From positions 5,126 to 19,047 of the forward strand of contig DBQX01000125.1 of assembly GCA_002305415.1 (NCBI GenBank): a stretch of DNA of 13,922 nt, read 5' to 3'. The translations under genes were made by a program, and so were the position numbers. The notes below the pieces were generated by a model. That model did no database searches, was not told the DNA's origin, and saw nothing but the letters and a program-made list of their open reading frames with translations. Shown piece by piece: positions 12,178 to 13,922 of the stretch (its first letter is position 1; each line of letters opens with the position of its first letter). Source of the DNA: Actinomycetales bacterium UBA1383 (lineage in GTDB: Bacteria; Actinomycetota; Actinomycetes; Actinomycetales; Actinomycetaceae).

Positions 12178-13404
12178 GTGACCGAACCTGCGCGCCCCGC
12201 CACGGACCCCCGCACCTCGTGGACTGTCCAGCCACCCCGCCTGCTGTGGGCCCTGATCGCGCTCGCGGGAGCGTGGATCGTGCTGACGGGCCTGCACGAG
12301 CTGCAGAACATCGCGGCGCCGTTGTTGCTGGTGGTGAACCTGGTGATCGTGGCCCACCCCATCCAGGCACGGCTGACCCGGCGTGGGTACCCCCGGATCG
12401 TGGGGGCCTCCGTCCTCGGCCTGCTTGTGTTCGCGATCCTCGCCGTCTTCGTGTTCTCGCTGGTGTGGTCGGTGCTGCAACTCGTGGATGTCCTGCCCGA
12501 CTACCAGGGGCGATTCCAGGCGATCTACGCGAGCATCGTCCAGACGCTCGAACAGTTCGGGGTCACCGAGTCACAGATCCGCGACCAACTGCAGGGCATC
12601 AGCCCCTCCAGCATCGCGGGATTCGTGACGAGCGCGCTGTCGCAGGTGACAGGCGCGGTCACGGCGTTCGCCGTGATCGTGACCATCGTGTTCGTGATGC
12701 TGATCGACTCCCTCTCCCTGCCTGAGCGGATCACCGCCCTGGTGCGCACGAAGCCGCAGGTGGCCGAGTCACTGGGCTCGTTCGTGGGTGGCGTGCGGCG
12801 GTACTGGGTGGTCTCCAGCGTGTTCGGCCTGATCGTGGCCGTGCTCGATGTCATCCTGCTCCTCATCCTTGACGTCCCCCTCGCCGGGGTGTGGGGCGTG
12901 CTCGCGTTCCTCACCAACTTCATCCCGAACATCGGGTTCGTGATCGGCGTGATCCCGCCGGCCCTCATGGCCCTGCTCGCGCAGGACGGCACCACGGCGC
13001 TACTGGTGGTGGTCTTCTACAGCGGCATCAACTTCGTGATCCAGTCCATCATCCAGCCCAAGTTCAATGGTGAGGCCGTCGGGGTGACCGCGACTGTGTC
13101 CCTGCTCTCCCTCCTGCTCTGGACGTGGGTGCTCGGGCCGTTGGGCGCCCTTCTCGCCCTGCCCGCCACCCTGCTGGCCAAGTCCCTCCTCATCGACGCC
13201 GACCCCCAGGTCCGGTGGCTCAACGCCTTCATCGCGTCGGCGCCGTCCAACGCCGAACTGGCCGTGACCACCGAAGCCCTCGAGGACGAGGTGGTGGAGG
13301 AAGTGATGTCCGACGCCGGGGAGGAGGAGGCTCCCGACGTCCCGGCCACCCCGCCCCACCCAGGTCTCCAACCGACCGATTCCCCGCGCCCAAACCGTCA
13401 GTAA
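12178..13404 (+). CDS. AI-2E/PerM-family transporter (UPF0118)
   Basis: A 408-residue polytopic membrane protein of the AI-2E (autoinducer-2 exporter)/PerM family. The layout is typical: two N-terminal helices (about 22-57), a helix at 74-100, a central cytoplasmic amphipathic region (107-155), then a membrane half with LAFLTNFIPNIGFVIGVIPP (242-261), VFYSGINFVIQSIIQPKF (279-296) and WVLGPLGALLALPATLLAKS (317-336). Members transport different solutes, including sodium/proton exchange in some species, so AI-2 export is not proven. The C-terminal tail (366-408) is acidic then Pro-rich, and its last 15 codons lie inside an 84-bp tandem repeat that duplicates this end. GTG 12178 follows a TACGGT box, with no Shine-Dalgarno. 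The gene stands alone. Confidence 0.9.
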   Translation: MTEPARPATDPRTSWTVQPPRLLWALIALAGAWIVLTGLHELQNIAAPLLLVVNLVIVAHPIQARLTRRGYPRIVGASVLGLLVFAILAVFVFSLVWSVLQLVDVLPDYQGRFQAIYASIVQTLEQFGVTESQIRDQLQGISPSSIAGFVTSALSQVTGAVTAFAVIVTIVFVMLIDSLSLPERITALVRTKPQVAESLGSFVGGVRRYWVVSSVFGLIVAVLDVILLLILDVPLAGVWGVLAFLTNFIPNIGFVIGVIPPALMALLAQDGTTALLVVVFYSGINFVIQSIIQPKFNGEAVGVTATVSLLSLLLWTWVLGPLGALLALPATLLAKSLLIDADPQVRWLNAFIASAPSNAELAVTTEALEDEVVEEVMSDAGEEEAPDVPATPPHPGLQPTDSPRPNRQ

Positions 13405-13590
13405 GCGCCCCCAGTCCTCCGGCACCCCCGCCCCCCGCGCCACCCAGGCCTCCAACCGACCGATTCCCCGCGCCCAAACCGTCAGTAAGCGCCCCCAGTC
13501 CCACGGCACCCCCGCCCCCCGCGCGACCGAGGTCTCCAACCGACCGATTCCCCGCGCCCAAACCGCCAGTAAGCGCCCCCAGTCCCACGG
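13361..13590 (+). repeat. 84-bp tandem repeat, 2.7 copies, starting inside the transporter gene
   Basis: Copies start at 13361, 13445 and 13529 with an exact period of 84 bases. Copies 1 and 2 differ at only four of 84 positions; the third matches for about 62 bases, then diverges after CACGG. The first copy overlaps the last codons and the TAA (13402-13404) of the transporter. Because 84 is divisible by three, each copy repeats in frame the codons ending PTDSPRPNRQ and then TAA (stops at 13402, 13486 and 13570). The minus strand of the linker is G-rich. This stretch, with the 115 bases after it, is the largest gene-free stretch of the window. Confidence 0.92.
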
Positions 13591-13644
13591 GTGTCACCCA
13601 CCCCGCGCCACACCCACTCACGACGGCCCAGCAGCCAGCCCCTC

Positions 13645-13674
13645 TTGACTAGCGATACGTATGCGATATATCGT
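13645..13674 (+). promoter_or_regulatory. Promoter and palindrome upstream of the last gene
   Basis: TTGACT (13645-13650) is a near-consensus -35. TATCGT (13669-13674, 18-base spacer) or TATATC (13667-13672, 16-base spacer) serves as -10. The -10 region lies in the 10-bp palindrome CGATATATCG (13664-13673), and GCGATA occurs twice (13652 and 13663). This is the only AT-rich spot in the region and the best promoter of the window. The palindrome over the -10 suggests autoregulation by the downstream product. Confidence 0.65.
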
Positions 13675-13691
13675 ACACCTATCGACAGACT

Positions 13692-13699
13692 GGAGAGGA
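13692..13699 (+). promoter_or_regulatory. Ribosome binding site GGAGAGGA
   Basis: GGAGAGGA ends seven bases before ATG 13707, fixing this start. Unlike most genes in the window, this one has a normal leader. Confidence 0.7.
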
Positions 13700-13706
13700 T
13701 TCGATC

Positions 13707-13922
13707 ATGAAACGCATGAGAGACACAGACAACACCAGACGCCCCGGAGAGGGGCCTCGCTACCGACCCGAGCCGTGGTCGCAGGCGGGAGAGTCCCCGG
13801 CCCGGCCGTGGGCAGGTCGCGCGGGGCGCGGCCGACGCGGCGGTCAGGGCTTCAGCCAAAACGACGGCGCCACCCCCGGCGAGGGGCGTGGCCGCGGTGA
13901 CCGGGAAGACTCCAGCGGGCCC
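13707..13922 (+). CDS. Partial gene with a disordered Arg/Gly-rich N-terminus (possible PadR-type regulator)
   Basis: The first 72 codons are open from ATG 13707 to the window end with no stop. The peptide starts MKRMRDTDNTRRPGEGPRYR and is rich in Arg, Gly, Pro and Ser (for example AGRAGRGRRGGQGFSQNDG), with no hydrophobic core, so it is a disordered leader to a domain lying beyond the window. Similar Gly/Arg-rich leaders precede the winged-helix domain of many actinobacterial PadR regulators, and a CGATATATCG palindrome covers its -10, as expected of an autoregulator. That assignment is inference; an RNA-binding or unrelated protein is equally possible from this fragment. Confidence 0.5.
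   Translation, partial: MKRMRDTDNTRRPGEGPRYRPEPWSQAGESPARPWAGRAGRGRRGGQGFSQNDGATPGEGRGRGDREDSSGP

Noticed and set aside
12178..13404. Quorum-sensing (AI-2) locus
   Set aside because: The family name does not prove AI-2 transport; no luxS or lsr-like genes are in the window.
13361..13590. CRISPR array
   Set aside because: The copies are contiguous 84-bp units without unique spacers or short conserved repeats, and no cas gene is present.
13229..13621. Minus-strand Gly-rich repeat protein
   Set aside because: Because the repeat period is a multiple of three, several frames stay open; no start signal or ribosome binding site supports this one.

Overview
The window is about 70% G+C or more, with strong third-position GC bias, GTG as well as ATG starts, short gaps between genes and several apparently leaderless genes. 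Together with the protein families present, this points to an Actinomycetota chromosome, plausibly Micrococcales, although the genus cannot be fixed from the sequence. There are no rRNA, tRNA, transposase, integrase, phage or CRISPR signals. It reads as ordinary accessory chromosome.

Layout. 1-208: non-coding, with a symmetric nested inverted repeat (12-57) and a short imperfect tandem repeat (65-135). 209-1471 (+): membrane acyltransferase-3 family protein. 4173 down to 1553 (-): a tight three-gene operon of NUDIX hydrolase, CPBP-type membrane protein and an SDR-TspO fusion, each pair separated by a single base. 4297-8604 (+): SRPBCC protein, SGNH/GDSL hydrolase, long-chain acyl-CoA synthetase, DUF2177 membrane protein and dienelactone-hydrolase-family protein, in two coupled pairs plus a last gene with its own leaderless promoter. 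11211 down to 8593 (-): an alpha/alpha-toroid protein and a GH1 6-phospho-beta-glucosidase, the latter overlapping the DLH gene tail-to-tail. 11260-12120 (+): a second TspO-related membrane protein. 12178-13404 (+): AI-2E/PerM-family transporter, whose last codons lie inside an 84-bp tandem repeat running to 13590. 13645-13922 (+): a strong-looking promoter with a palindrome and the 5' end of a disordered-start gene, possibly a PadR-type regulator, cut by the window edge.

How the genes work together. The block 4297-8604 has a lipid/acyl flavour: a lipid-binding-fold protein, an esterase and an acyl-CoA ligase. No complete pathway is present. The GH1 enzyme should act on PTS-imported phosphorylated beta-glucosides, but no PTS gene lies in the window. 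TspO-type proteins occur twice, in different families and on opposite strands.

The most notable observations are: the SDR-TspO fusion in a translationally coupled operon; a recurring TAnnnT-like -10 box ending 5-7 bases before the start codon at up to seven starts; a possible 14-codon leaderless upstream ORF before the acyl-CoA synthetase; an altered adenylate-forming P-loop in that enzyme; the 84-bp repeats that re-duplicate the end and stop codon of the transporter gene; and the 46-bp symmetric dyad at the left edge. I did not find convincing evidence of a new defence system or another multi-gene system.
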